From assembly GCA_025358455.1 (NCBI GenBank), contig JANYJP010000053.1:1-33426 (forward strand): a DNA stretch of 33,426 nt, given 5' to 3'. This document shows, in pieces, positions 17,181 through 25,612 of this stretch; the stretch's first letter is position 1, and each line of letters starts with the position of its first letter. Below the pieces are notes generated by a model. That model saw only the letters and a program-made list of their open reading frames with translations. It ran no database searches and was not told the origin of the DNA. The DNA is from Bacteroidales bacterium. GTDB lineage: Bacteria; Bacteroidota; Bacteroidia; Bacteroidales; VadinHA17. The translations under genes were made by a program, and so were the position numbers.

Positions 17181-20156
17181 ATGGCCATTATTGAGGGGAT
17201 CTTAGATCTTCAGAAATACGACTTTACCGATACTTCTTTCGACCTTCTGATGCAGAAACGAATTCATCGTGTACTTGTAATCTGCAGTAATTATGATAAT
17301 TATATGCTTGAAGAGGATGGAAGAATTGATGAACAGATTTTTAACGAATATGCTTCTCTTAATCTGAGATATCCTCCGACGTTTGTCCAGACAGATAATG
17401 CCGAAGACGCATTTAAGATGCTTCAGGATGGAAATATTGATCTTGTTATCTCAATGCTTAGCCTTAAAGGAACTGATGTTTTTGCCCTTGCAAAACGGAT
17501 CAAGTCAAAGTATGAAAACATCCCTATAGTTGTGCTCACTTACTTTTCAAGAGAGGTTTCAATTCGCCTGGAAGGAGAGGATCTGAGTGCAATTGATTAC
17601 GTATTCTGCTGGCTTGGAGATGCATCACTTATCCTTGCAATAATAAAATTGATTGAGGATAAAATGAATGCTGATTATGACATTGAACATATAGGTGTTC
17701 AGGCTATTATCCTTGTGGAGAATTCTATCAGGTATATATCATCTTACCTCCCCAATATTTACCATATCGTTCTTCTGCAGTCTCTCGATTTCCAGCGAGA
17801 GGCGCTTAATGAACATCAGAGAATGCTTAAAATGAGGGGACGTCCAAAAATTCTTCTGGCGAACAATTTCAATGATGCACTTAACCTTTACAAAAAATAT
17901 AAATACAATGTTCTTGGCGTTATTTCCGATATCAGTTATAAAAGAGATAATGTACCTGATGAAAATGCAGGTATTGAATTGTGTAAAGTAGTAATGGCCG
18001 ATGATGATAAGGTCCCGTTTCTGATTCAGTCCTCAAGTTCAAAACACAAGAATGTTGCTGAAGAACTGGGAGCCGGGTTTATTAATAAATATTCCAAATC
18101 CTTATCTCTTGAACTAAGAAACTTTATTATTCAGAACCTTGCCTTTGGACCATTTGTTTTCAGAAATCCTGATACCCTTGAGCCTATAGCTATCGCCACC
18201 GATCTGCAAAGTCTTCAGCAGAAGTTACTCACTATCCCCGATAACACTCTCGAATATCACGCTACACGTAACCATTTCTCAAAATGGCTCAATGCCAGAG
18301 CTCTCTTCCCGGTTGCCCAGATGTTCAAGTATATACGTAAGGAGGATTTCGATACTATGGACGAAATGAGGAGATTTCTTTATGTTGCAATCTCAAGTTT
18401 CCGGCTGGGAAAGGGTAGAGGAGTTATAGCAAAATTTGATAAAACAAGTTTTGATGAATATCAGATCTTTTCGCGTATCGGAGAGGGATCAATTGGCGGA
18501 AAAGCCAGAGGACTGGCCTTTATCAACAGGATAATTAAGAATAACAAGCTGTTTAATAAGTTTCCCGATGTTATTATCGCTATTCCAAGAACAGTTGTCC
18601 TGAGTACTGACATCTTTGATGAGTTTATGGATCATAATAATCTATATTCCATAGCTCTTTCTGACCTTGCCGATGATGAAATACTTAACAGGTTCATAAA
18701 TGCTGAACTTCCCGGACATGTATACCAGGATTTTTATGCATTCCTTGCTGTATCAAGAAATTATCCGATAGCAGTACGTTCTTCAAGTAAACTTGAAGAT
18801 TCACATTATCAGCCTTTTGCAGGAGTGTATTCTACTTATATGATTCCAAGGATCTCCGATAATAAACTTATGGTTAAGATGCTATCAGATGCAATCAAAG
18901 AGGTTTATGCTTCAGTATACTATAAAGCCAGCAAGGCTTACATGACAGCCACTGCGAATGTTATTGATGAGGAGAAGATGGGGATAATTCTTCAGGAAGT
19001 ATGCGGGAGCAGGCATGGTGAGATGTATTATCCAACTTTATCAGGTGTAGCCCGTTCAATAAATTATTACCCGATAGGTTCTGAAAAAGCTGAAGATGGA
19101 ATTGTCAATATCGCCTTTGGCCTGGGAAAACTTATTGTTGAGGGTGGATTGTCTCTCAGATTCTCGCCGAAATATCCCAAAAAAATTCTCCAGCTTTCAT
19201 CTCCGGGAACGGCATTACGAGATACTCAGAAAGAATTTTTTGCTCTTGATCTGAATATTGACAGTTTCGTTCCGTCCACTGACGATGGGGTAAATATTCT
19301 TAAACTTGACGTAAAAGACCTGACTAACGAGGCAGCCATGCGATATGTGGCTTCGACTTATGACAGAAATAATAATGTTCTGCGTGATGGGATATCTTTT
19401 CCGGGAACACGTATTATAACATTTTCAAATATCCTGCAGCATAAGACATTTCCTCTGGCTGATATTTTAAGTACTCTGCTTGAAATTGGTCAGCGAGAGA
19501 TGAATAATCCGATTGAAGTTGAATTTGCAGTTAACCTTGAAACTCCTGCAGGTATCCCTAAGATTTTTAACTTTTTGCAGATAAGGCCTATTGTACACAC
19601 CGAGGAGGCTCATAGTATTAACCTCGATCATATCAAACCTGAAGAGACAATTATTTATTCAGAGTCAGCACTGGGGAATGGTGTCTTTAAAAATATTCAT
19701 GATCTTGTTTATGTTAAGCCTGAAACATTTAATGCTATAAATAACAAAAATGTTGCGATTCAGATTGAAAAGATTAATGCTCTTTTTGTTAAGCACGGAC
19801 AGGGATATGTTCTGATAGGCCCGGGAAGATGGGGCTCCACTGACCCATGGCTTGGTATTCCTGTTAAGTGGCAGCAGATTTCCGCGGCCAGGATAATCAT
19901 TGAATCAGGATTAAAAAATTACCGGATAGATCCTAGTCAGGGAACACATTTCTTTCAGAATCTTACTTCATTCAGGGTAGGATATTTAACCATAAACCCA
20001 TTTATTAAGGAGGGTTATTATGACGTTGAGTACCTGAATAAATTAAATGTGGTTTATGAAGACAACTATATACGACATGTCAGGTTCGAAGCACCTCTCG
20101 AAATTATGATTGATGGCAAGAAACATAAAGGGGCAATTCTGAAACCAATATCATGA
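17181..20156 (+). CDS. Receiver / PPDK_N ATP-grasp multidomain protein (paralog B)
   Basis: A 991-residue paralog of the preceding gene without the GAF-like N-terminus. Receiver-like domain 1 (about 27-163) has Met92 in place of the phospho-Asp (DLVISM). Receiver 2 (about 173-318) has Asp250 (VISD), Ser284-287 and Lys303, but Asn181 replaces the second acidic residue (VEN instead of VED). Then come the helical module (NHFSKWLNAR, 364-373), the PPDK_N ATP-grasp domain (about 432-805) with GGKARG (Lys441), VRSSS (Arg533), Glu781 and LQIRP (Arg802), and the C-terminal domain with GPGRWG (880-885) and HFFQN (923-927). ATP-binding residues look complete, unlike paralog A. The 106-base gap to paralog A has no clear terminator, so co-transcription is likely. 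Biochemical role unknown. Confidence 0.86.
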   Translation: MAIIEGILDLQKYDFTDTSFDLLMQKRIHRVLVICSNYDNYMLEEDGRIDEQIFNEYASLNLRYPPTFVQTDNAEDAFKMLQDGNIDLVISMLSLKGTDVFALAKRIKSKYENIPIVVLTYFSREVSIRLEGEDLSAIDYVFCWLGDASLILAIIKLIEDKMNADYDIEHIGVQAIILVENSIRYISSYLPNIYHIVLLQSLDFQREALNEHQRMLKMRGRPKILLANNFNDALNLYKKYKYNVLGVISDISYKRDNVPDENAGIELCKVVMADDDKVPFLIQSSSSKHKNVAEELGAGFINKYSKSLSLELRNFIIQNLAFGPFVFRNPDTLEPIAIATDLQSLQQKLLTIPDNTLEYHATRNHFSKWLNARALFPVAQMFKYIRKEDFDTMDEMRRFLYVAISSFRLGKGRGVIAKFDKTSFDEYQIFSRIGEGSIGGKARGLAFINRIIKNNKLFNKFPDVIIAIPRTVVLSTDIFDEFMDHNNLYSIALSDLADDEILNRFINAELPGHVYQDFYAFLAVSRNYPIAVRSSSKLEDSHYQPFAGVYSTYMIPRISDNKLMVKMLSDAIKEVYASVYYKASKAYMTATANVIDEEKMGIILQEVCGSRHGEMYYPTLSGVARSINYYPIGSEKAEDGIVNIAFGLGKLIVEGGLSLRFSPKYPKKILQLSSPGTALRDTQKEFFALDLNIDSFVPSTDDGVNILKLDVKDLTNEAAMRYVASTYDRNNNVLRDGISFPGTRIITFSNILQHKTFPLADILSTLLEIGQREMNNPIEVEFAVNLETPAGIPKIFNFLQIRPIVHTEEAHSINLDHIKPEETIIYSESALGNGVFKNIHDLVYVKPETFNAINNKNVAIQIEKINALFVKHGQGYVLIGPGRWGSTDPWLGIPVKWQQISAARIIIESGLKNYRIDPSQGTHFFQNLTSFRVGYLTINPFIKEGYYDVEYLNKLNVVYEDNYIRHVRFEAPLEIMIDGKKHKGAILKPIS

Positions 20157-20229
20157 AAGAAATGATTTGACAAATGGGCAGATATTAATATCCTTAACCC
20201 TGTTTATTTAAAAATTAATAAAACTAATT

Positions 20230-20637
20230 ATGGAAACAGCAAAAACAAAATACCAGGGCGAGCTGAGAACTGAAATAATTCATGTCAGATCCGGCAGTGT
20301 TATAACAACTGATGCTCCTGTTGATAATAAAGGTAAGGGCGAGAATTTTTCACCTACAGATTTGGTTGCTTCTGCTCTTGGTAGCTGCGCATTCACTATA
20401 ATGGGAATCGCCGCAAGGGAACATGAATTTTCCATCGACGGGAGCACATGCAGGATTACAAAAATTATGACAGATAAACCGCGGAAGATTGGTGAGATCA
20501 AAATTGAATTCGACTTTACCGGGAATGAATACACAGTTAATCAAAAGAAAATCCTTGAACATTGTGCCAAAACATGTCCTGTTGCACTATCATTAAATGA
20601 GTCTGTATTCCAGAATGTTACTCTGTTATTTAAGTAA
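20230..20637 (+). CDS. OsmC family protein
   Basis: A 135-residue OsmC/Ohr-type protein, usually a cytoplasmic thiol peroxidase that reduces organic hydroperoxides. It has the family core GENFSPTDLVASALGSC with Cys53 and the second conserved site AKTCPVALSL with Cys116 (also Cys112). The length is normal. It is preceded by about 70 AT-rich bases and converges with fabD. Classification as OsmC versus YhfA-like is not certain. Confidence 0.9.
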   Translation: METAKTKYQGELRTEIIHVRSGSVITTDAPVDNKGKGENFSPTDLVASALGSCAFTIMGIAAREHEFSIDGSTCRITKIMTDKPRKIGEIKIEFDFTGNEYTVNQKKILEHCAKTCPVALSLNESVFQNVTLLFK

Positions 20638-20704
20638 AGAATCAGGTTTTCGTTACCTTGTAATTCCAAGAGGAGTTTAAAACTTCACTCTGTAAGTTGC
20701 AGGT

Positions 20705-21586
20705 TTAGAATGTTGCTGCCTCCGTAGCTACATCTTTATTTACTTTTCTGATAAGACCCTGCAGAACACATCCCGGGCCAACTTCTACAAATGAGGTTGC
20801 TCCGGCGGCGATCATATTATAAACACTCTGGGCCCATCTGACCGGAGATGTAAGTTGCAATACAAGATTTGATTTTATTGAATCAGGGTCTGTAAAGGGG
20901 TTCGCATTTACATTCTGATAAACCGGGCAAACAGGTTTGTTAAATATAGTATTTCTGATAGCTTCTTCAAGTTCTACACGGGCCGGCTCCATTAAAGGTG
21001 AATGAAAAGCTCCGCCTACCGCAAGCTTCAATGCTCTTTTTGCTCCTTTTTCTTTAAGGATTTCAATTGCCTTTTCGATTCCCTCAATAGACCCGGATAT
21101 TACTATCTGTCCGGGACTGTTATAGTTGGCAGGTACAACAACTTCTTTTATTGAAGAACATATATCCTCCACAATTTTATCATCAAGACCAAGAATAGCA
21201 GCCATAGTTGAAGGTGTTTTTTCGCAGGCTTTCTGCATTGCCTGAGCTCTTTTCGAAACAAGAACGAGGCCGTCTTCAAAGGAAAGAGTCTTGTTCGCTA
21301 CGAGGGCAGAAAACTCACCAAGTGAATGACCCGCGACCATATCAGGTTTAAATGATTTTCCAAGAACGGAAGCCAGAATTGTTGAATGCAGAAAGATGGC
21401 AGGTTGTGTAACTTTAGTCTGCTTCAGATCTTCATCAGTTCCGGCAAACATAATATCAGTGATCCGGAACCCCAGAATTGAATTAGCTCTTTCAAATAAT
21501 TCTTTAGCTTGTGTGGATTTGTCATAAAGATCCTTTCCCATTCCTATATACTGAGCTCCCTGTCCGGGAAATACATATGCTTTCAT
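20705..21586 (-). CDS. fabD: Malonyl-CoA:ACP transacylase
   Basis: Transfers malonyl from CoA to acyl carrier protein for fatty acid synthesis. The 293 residues show FPGQGAQYIGMG (6-17), TQPAIF (60-65), the nucleophile motif GHSLGE (86-91, Ser88), Arg113 and catalytic His195 in GGAFHSPLM. The C-terminal VEVGPGCVLQGLIRK is also typical. It lies 65 bases after folE on the same strand; no other fab gene is in the window. Confidence 0.97.
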   Translation of the reverse strand: MKAYVFPGQGAQYIGMGKDLYDKSTQAKELFERANSILGFRITDIMFAGTDEDLKQTKVTQPAIFLHSTILASVLGKSFKPDMVAGHSLGEFSALVANKTLSFEDGLVLVSKRAQAMQKACEKTPSTMAAILGLDDKIVEDICSSIKEVVVPANYNSPGQIVISGSIEGIEKAIEILKEKGAKRALKLAVGGAFHSPLMEPARVELEEAIRNTIFNKPVCPVYQNVNANPFTDPDSIKSNLVLQLTSPVRWAQSVYNMIAAGATSFVEVGPGCVLQGLIRKVNKDVATEAATF

Positions 21587-21651
21587 AATAACTTGTATTT
21601 GGTTAAAATCGCTGTTAAATAAAAATCAGCATGCTCAACGGGATAATTCTT

Positions 21652-22299
21652 CTAATGCAGTTTTGTTCCTATCAGGTGAATGAACTCTTCACGGGTATTA
21701 AGTTCTTTGAGAAAGATGCCGGTAAAAGCTGAGGTTGTGGTTACAGAATTCTGTTTTTGCACACCCCTTATCTGCATACACATATGCTGGGCTTCTATTA
21801 CTACTGCTACCCCGAGCGGATTGAGAGTCTCCTGTATGCAGTTTCTGATTTGTGTTGTCAGCCTTTCCTGTACCTGAAGCCTTCTTGAAAATGCCTCCAC
21901 AACCCTTGCAATTTTACTCAGCCCTGTTATATAACCATCAGGAATGTATGCCACATGAGCTTTCCCGAAGAAAGGTAACATATGATGCTCGCACATTGAA
22001 TAAAGATCTATATCCTTAACAATAACCATCTGCCTGTACTCTTCTTTGAACATAGCTGATTTCAGGATCTCTTCGGCATTCATATAGTACCCGTTGGTAA
22101 GAAAGTTCATAGCTTTTGCTACTCTGACCGGTGTCCGTTTAAGTCCTTCTCTTTCAGGATCTTCTCCGATCAGTTCAAGTACTCTGCGGTAAATGGAAGC
22201 AAGTTCTTCAATATTTTTAGCATCCCATGTTTCTATTTTATTATATCCGTTGGATATTTTACCTGATCCGTCATTAACTTTTTCAATTGTCTTAGCCAT
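21652..22299 (-). CDS. folE: GTP cyclohydrolase I
   Basis: Converts GTP to 7,8-dihydroneopterin triphosphate, the first step to folate and tetrahydropterins. The 215 residues have an N-terminal extension of about 25 residues, then the conserved core: [10 protein letters not shown], the zinc ligands Cys103 and His106 in [22 protein letters not shown], and Cys174 in [11 protein letters not shown]. The gene overlaps the upstream pterin synthase gene by 8 bases, so the two are translationally coupled. Confidence 0.97.
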   Translation of the reverse strand: MAKTIEKVNDGSGKISNGYNKIETWDAKNIEELASIYRRVLELIGEDPEREGLKRTPVRVAKAMNFLTNGYYMNAEEILKSAMFKEEYRQMVIVKDIDLYSMCEHHMLPFFGKAHVAYIPDGYITGLSKIARVVEAFSRRLQVQERLTTQIRNCIQETLNPLGVAVVIEAQHMCMQIRGVQKQNSVTTTSAFTGIFLKELNTREEFIHLIGTKLH

Positions 22300-22714
22300 A
22301 ATATTCTATTGAATTATTTTCTGTTTCTTCAATCTTAACACAATGAAGGGAGGCGCCGGCCTTTTCAATCGAACGTTTAAGCTCATCCCATATCGCAACA
22401 GCAAGATTTTCAGTTGTTGCAATTTTCCCTTTCATGAAATCTACTTCAAGGTTTATATTTTTATGATCTATTCTGGTTATTATTTTATCCAGAATAATCT
22501 GTTTAAGAATGTTGATATTCATTACGAATCCATGTTCAGCCGAAGGTTCCCCTTTAACAGTTACCCATAATATATAGTTATGCCCGTGCCAGTTAGGATT
22601 TGAGCACTTTCCGAATATTTTTTGGTTAACCTCATCGGACCAGTCTTGCCGGAACATCCTGTGAGCGGCACAGAATCTCTCTCTTCGCGTTAGATAAATC
22701 ATGTTTCTATGCAT
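22292..22714 (-). CDS. 6-pyruvoyl-tetrahydropterin synthase family protein (PTPS-II-like)
   Basis: A 140-residue tunnelling-fold enzyme that acts on dihydroneopterin triphosphate. Zinc ligands are His18, His43 and His45. The catalytic Cys is Cys37 in [14 protein letters not shown], a Cys-x5-HisGlyHis spacing, which is the PTPS-II (tetrahydrobiopterin-type) signature as I remember it; QueD usually has Cys-x3-HisGlyHis. Asp83-His84 (DHKNIN) completes the triad and [11 protein letters not shown] follows. It could still be annotated as QueD (6-carboxytetrahydropterin synthase). The 8-base overlap with folE supports a joint pterin pathway. An in-frame ATG at 22702 is an alternative start. Confidence 0.88.
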   Translation of the reverse strand: MHRNMIYLTRRERFCAAHRMFRQDWSDEVNQKIFGKCSNPNWHGHNYILWVTVKGEPSAEHGFVMNINILKQIILDKIITRIDHKNINLEVDFMKGKIATTENLAVAIWDELKRSIEKAGASLHCVKIEETENNSIEYYG

Positions 22715-22809
22715 TGATCATACAATATTAACCAATAATTTTGATCTTTTTAATTCATAAAACAATATATTTACCCGTCCTGATAATTTTACAATTTACT
22801 TAGTTAACT

Positions 22810-23490
22810 ATGTCATTTAAAATATTATACGTAACAGCTACATTAAATGAGGCAGAGGCATTGAAAAAGATCAAGGGCATTCTTACAGTTAATGGAGTAT
22901 ACAGAATAGGTAATCTTGAGATTGCGCTTTTGGTTGCCGGTGTTGGATCAATATCAACGGCCTGGAATCTTAATCAGTGGCTCTCAAAAAATGGAAAGCC
23001 TGATCTGGCAATTAATGGTGGAATAGCAGGAAGTTTCAATGACGAATTCAATATCGGAGATGTGGTTATGCCCATCGCTGATTGTTTTGCTGATTCAGGT
23101 ATTGAAGACGGAGAAAGTTTTTTGACCCTGTTTGAAGCAGGTTTTGTAAATTCTGATGAATTCCCTTTTAAAAATGGCATCGTTACTGCAGATACCAGAT
23201 ATAGTGTCAGAATACGCCAAATTGTAAAACCTGTCAGGGCAATAACTGTTAACACAGCCACAGGAACTGATGTTACCAGAAATAAGCTGAAAAAAAAATT
23301 TAATCCTGACATTGAGACCATGGAAGGAGCAACTTTTTTCTATATTTGTGCCAGGGAAAAAATACCTTTTCTGGCTCTCAGGTCAATCTCAAACAGGATT
23401 GAATTGCGAAATAAGGATAATTGGAATATCAAACTCGCACTTGATAATCTGTCAGAAAAACTTAGTGAGATTTTTATAACACTGGAGTAA
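22810..23490 (+). CDS. mqnB: Futalosine hydrolase
   Basis: Cleaves futalosine to hypoxanthine and dehypoxanthine futalosine in the futalosine route to menaquinone. The 226 residues have a nucleoside-phosphorylase-like fold: VAGVGSISTAWNL near 38-50, NGGIAGSF (70-77), NTATGTDVT, and the purine-nucleoside-binding METMEGATFF-type motif (here ETMEGATFF). The stop is 4 bases before the mqnD ATG, which supports the pathway assignment. It is divergent from the folE cluster. Confidence 0.93.
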   Translation: MSFKILYVTATLNEAEALKKIKGILTVNGVYRIGNLEIALLVAGVGSISTAWNLNQWLSKNGKPDLAINGGIAGSFNDEFNIGDVVMPIADCFADSGIEDGESFLTLFEAGFVNSDEFPFKNGIVTADTRYSVRIRQIVKPVRAITVNTATGTDVTRNKLKKKFNPDIETMEGATFFYICAREKIPFLALRSISNRIELRNKDNWNIKLALDNLSEKLSEIFITLE

Positions 23491-23494
23491 AGAG

Positions 23495-24334
23495 ATGAAA
23501 TTAACATTGGGATTCTCGCCATGCCCGAACGATACATTTATTTTCGATGCAATGGTACATGGCAGAATTGATACAGAAGGGCTGGAGTTTGATTATTTTC
23601 TTGCTGATGTTGAAGAGCTTAACAAAAAGGCATTTGCCTCAGCTGTTGATATCACTAAAATGAGTTACCATGCTTATGCGTTTGCTGCAAAAAACTACCT
23701 GATCCTTGATTCCGGAAGTGCATTGGGCTTTCGCAATGGTCCGCTTCTTATAAGCAAACATGCAATCGATACATCAGGTCTGGAGGGCAAAAAAATTGCC
23801 ATTCCCGGTAAATTTACTACAGCTAATCTTCTTTTCAGCATTGCGTGGCCTGAAGCAAAAAACAAAACCGAATACCTTTTTTCGGATATAGAATCCGCTT
23901 TGCTCAATGACGAGGTGGATGCAGGTCTTATCATACATGAAACAAGGTTTACATACCAGAAAAGAGGACTTCACAAATTGGCTGATATGGGAGAATATTG
24001 GGAACATCTCACAGGGTTGCCAATCCCTCTTGGAGCAATAGTCATAAACAGAAATATTCCTGAAGATATCGCCCTGAAAGTTAACCGGGTATTAAGAAGA
24101 AGTCTCGAGTACGCTTACAAAGATTCCTTTGCATCTTACGACTTTGTTGCGGCCAACGCAAAAGAAATGGACAGTACTGTTATGAACAACCACATCGAGC
24201 TATTCGTAAACGAGTATACATTAAGTCTTGGTATCAAGGGAAGAGAGGCCATAAATGAACTTTTTCGCATTGCTTCTGAAAAAGGTATCATCCCTTCTTT
24301 GCCAGAAAGAATATTTAGTACAGAATCAGTATAA
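23495..24334 (+). CDS. mqnD: 1,4-dihydroxy-6-naphthoate synthase
   Basis: Converts cyclic dehypoxanthine futalosine to 1,4-dihydroxy-6-naphthoate, a late step of futalosine-dependent menaquinone synthesis. The 279-residue protein has the periplasmic-binding-protein-like fold of the family, with GFSPCPNDTFIFDAM (6-20), TKMSYHAY, GFRNGPLLIS and GLIIHETRFTY. It is directly coupled to mqnB. The other mqn genes (mqnA, mqnC, mqnE) are not in the window. Confidence 0.95.
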   Translation: MKLTLGFSPCPNDTFIFDAMVHGRIDTEGLEFDYFLADVEELNKKAFASAVDITKMSYHAYAFAAKNYLILDSGSALGFRNGPLLISKHAIDTSGLEGKKIAIPGKFTTANLLFSIAWPEAKNKTEYLFSDIESALLNDEVDAGLIIHETRFTYQKRGLHKLADMGEYWEHLTGLPIPLGAIVINRNIPEDIALKVNRVLRRSLEYAYKDSFASYDFVAANAKEMDSTVMNNHIELFVNEYTLSLGIKGREAINELFRIASEKGIIPSLPERIFSTESV

Positions 24335-24419
24335 ATTAGGGTTAAAAGTGCTATGATTTGAACATACTTTTTTGTACATTGTTCTATTGCTAAAAGTATT
24401 AATTCAAAATATTTAAACC

Positions 24420-24995
24420 ATGGCATTTGAACTACCCAAACTTCCCTACAAGCTAAACGCACTTGTTCCTTATATAAGTGAGGAAACGCTTGATTACCAC
24501 TATGGTAAGCATCACCAGGCTTACGTTAATAACCTGAATGGACTCATTCCCGGAACCGAGTTTGAAAAGACTGATCTGGAAACAATCATAAAAAAGGCAG
24601 AGGGCGGAATCTTTAATAACGCTGCCCAGGTCTGGAATCATACATTCTATTTCGAATCATTTTCACACGATGGCCGAAAGATGCCAAAAGGTGAACTGGC
24701 CGATGCAATAAATGGATCTTTTGGTTCTTTTGACGCTTTTAAAGAGCAATTTAACAAAGCTGCAGCCACATTATTCGGAGCCGGCTGGGCGTGGCTGGCA
24801 AAAAAAGAAGATGGGACATTGCTGATTGTACAGGAATCTAATGCGGGTAACCCTTTACGTAAAGGGCTGAAGCCACTAATTACATGCGACGTCTGGGAGC
24901 ATGCTTATTATATTGATTATAGAAATAAACGCCCCGACTATATAAAATCTTTCTGGGAAATACTTGACTGGGATCTTTTATCAAAAAGGTACTAA
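24420..24995 (+). CDS. sodB: Iron/manganese superoxide dismutase
   Basis: Cytoplasmic superoxide dismutase of 191 residues. The metal ligands are His27, His74 (AQVWNHTFYF), Asp157 and His161 (DVWEHAYYIDY). Gln70 in AQVWNH is the second-sphere Gln typical of Fe-type or cambialistic enzymes, though metal use cannot be fixed from sequence. An upstream TACTTTTTTGTAC at 24365-24377 resembles the promoter-like words before other genes here. Confidence 0.96.
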   Translation: MAFELPKLPYKLNALVPYISEETLDYHYGKHHQAYVNNLNGLIPGTEFEKTDLETIIKKAEGGIFNNAAQVWNHTFYFESFSHDGRKMPKGELADAINGSFGSFDAFKEQFNKAAATLFGAGWAWLAKKEDGTLLIVQESNAGNPLRKGLKPLITCDVWEHAYYIDYRNKRPDYIKSFWEILDWDLLSKRY

Positions 24996-25026
24996 TTTTA
25001 CATTGAACTTATTTAATATCAGTAAA

Positions 25027-25599
25027 ATGAACCTGAAAGACCTTGTCCTTAAAACCCGCTCATACAGGCGCTTTGAAGAGTCGCACCGTATCGATACAAA
25101 AACCCTTGAATCATTTATAAACATTGCCAGGGTGTCAGCTTCCGGGGCAAACAGGCAACCTTTGAAATATGTGCTTTACAACACTCCGGAAGAGTGCGAA
25201 AGAATTTTTCCTTATCTGGCATGGGCCGGTTATTTAACGGAATGGCTCGGTCCTGAAAAAGGTGAAAGGCCTTCAGGATACATAATGATTCTGGGCGATA
25301 AAACAATAACCGAAGTATTCGGTATTGATCATGGTATAGCAGCTCAAACAATATTGTTGGGTGCCACTGAAGCCGGACTTGGCGGATGTATGATAGCCTC
25401 AATTAAAAGAGAGGAGTTTCGTAATGATTACGAGTTACCGGATAAATATGAGATACTTCTGATTATTGCCCTGGGAAAACCCATAGAGAATGTAATTATT
25501 GATGAGATAGAAGGCGACGATGTAAAATACTGGAGAGATGGTAATAGATTTCACCATGTGCCAAAAAGAAAACTAAAGGATATTATAATTAAGCTGTAA
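25027..25599 (+). CDS. Nitroreductase family protein
   Basis: A 190-residue flavin-dependent oxidoreductase. The N-terminal TRSYRRFEESHRID and ASGANRQPLKYVL (phosphate and FMN contacts), the middle DHGIAAQTILLGATEAGLGGC, and the late LPDKYEILLIIALGKP follow the nitroreductase pattern. I start at the ATG at 25027 (MNLKDLVL); the frame opens earlier but overlaps the sod gene end with unlike sequence. It begins 31 bases after the sod stop and may share its transcript, suggesting a redox-stress role (inference). Substrate unknown. Confidence 0.9.
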   Translation: MNLKDLVLKTRSYRRFEESHRIDTKTLESFINIARVSASGANRQPLKYVLYNTPEECERIFPYLAWAGYLTEWLGPEKGERPSGYIMILGDKTITEVFGIDHGIAAQTILLGATEAGLGGCMIASIKREEFRNDYELPDKYEILLIIALGKPIENVIIDEIEGDDVKYWRDGNRFHHVPKRKLKDIIIKL

Positions 25600-25612
25600 A
25601 GGTTTAAGTTAT

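Noticed and set aside
13628-20156. Calling the two large genes PEP synthase (ppsA) or pyruvate phosphate dikinase
   Set aside because: Only the PPDK_N ATP-grasp part is present; the phosphohistidine and PEP-binding domains are not seen.
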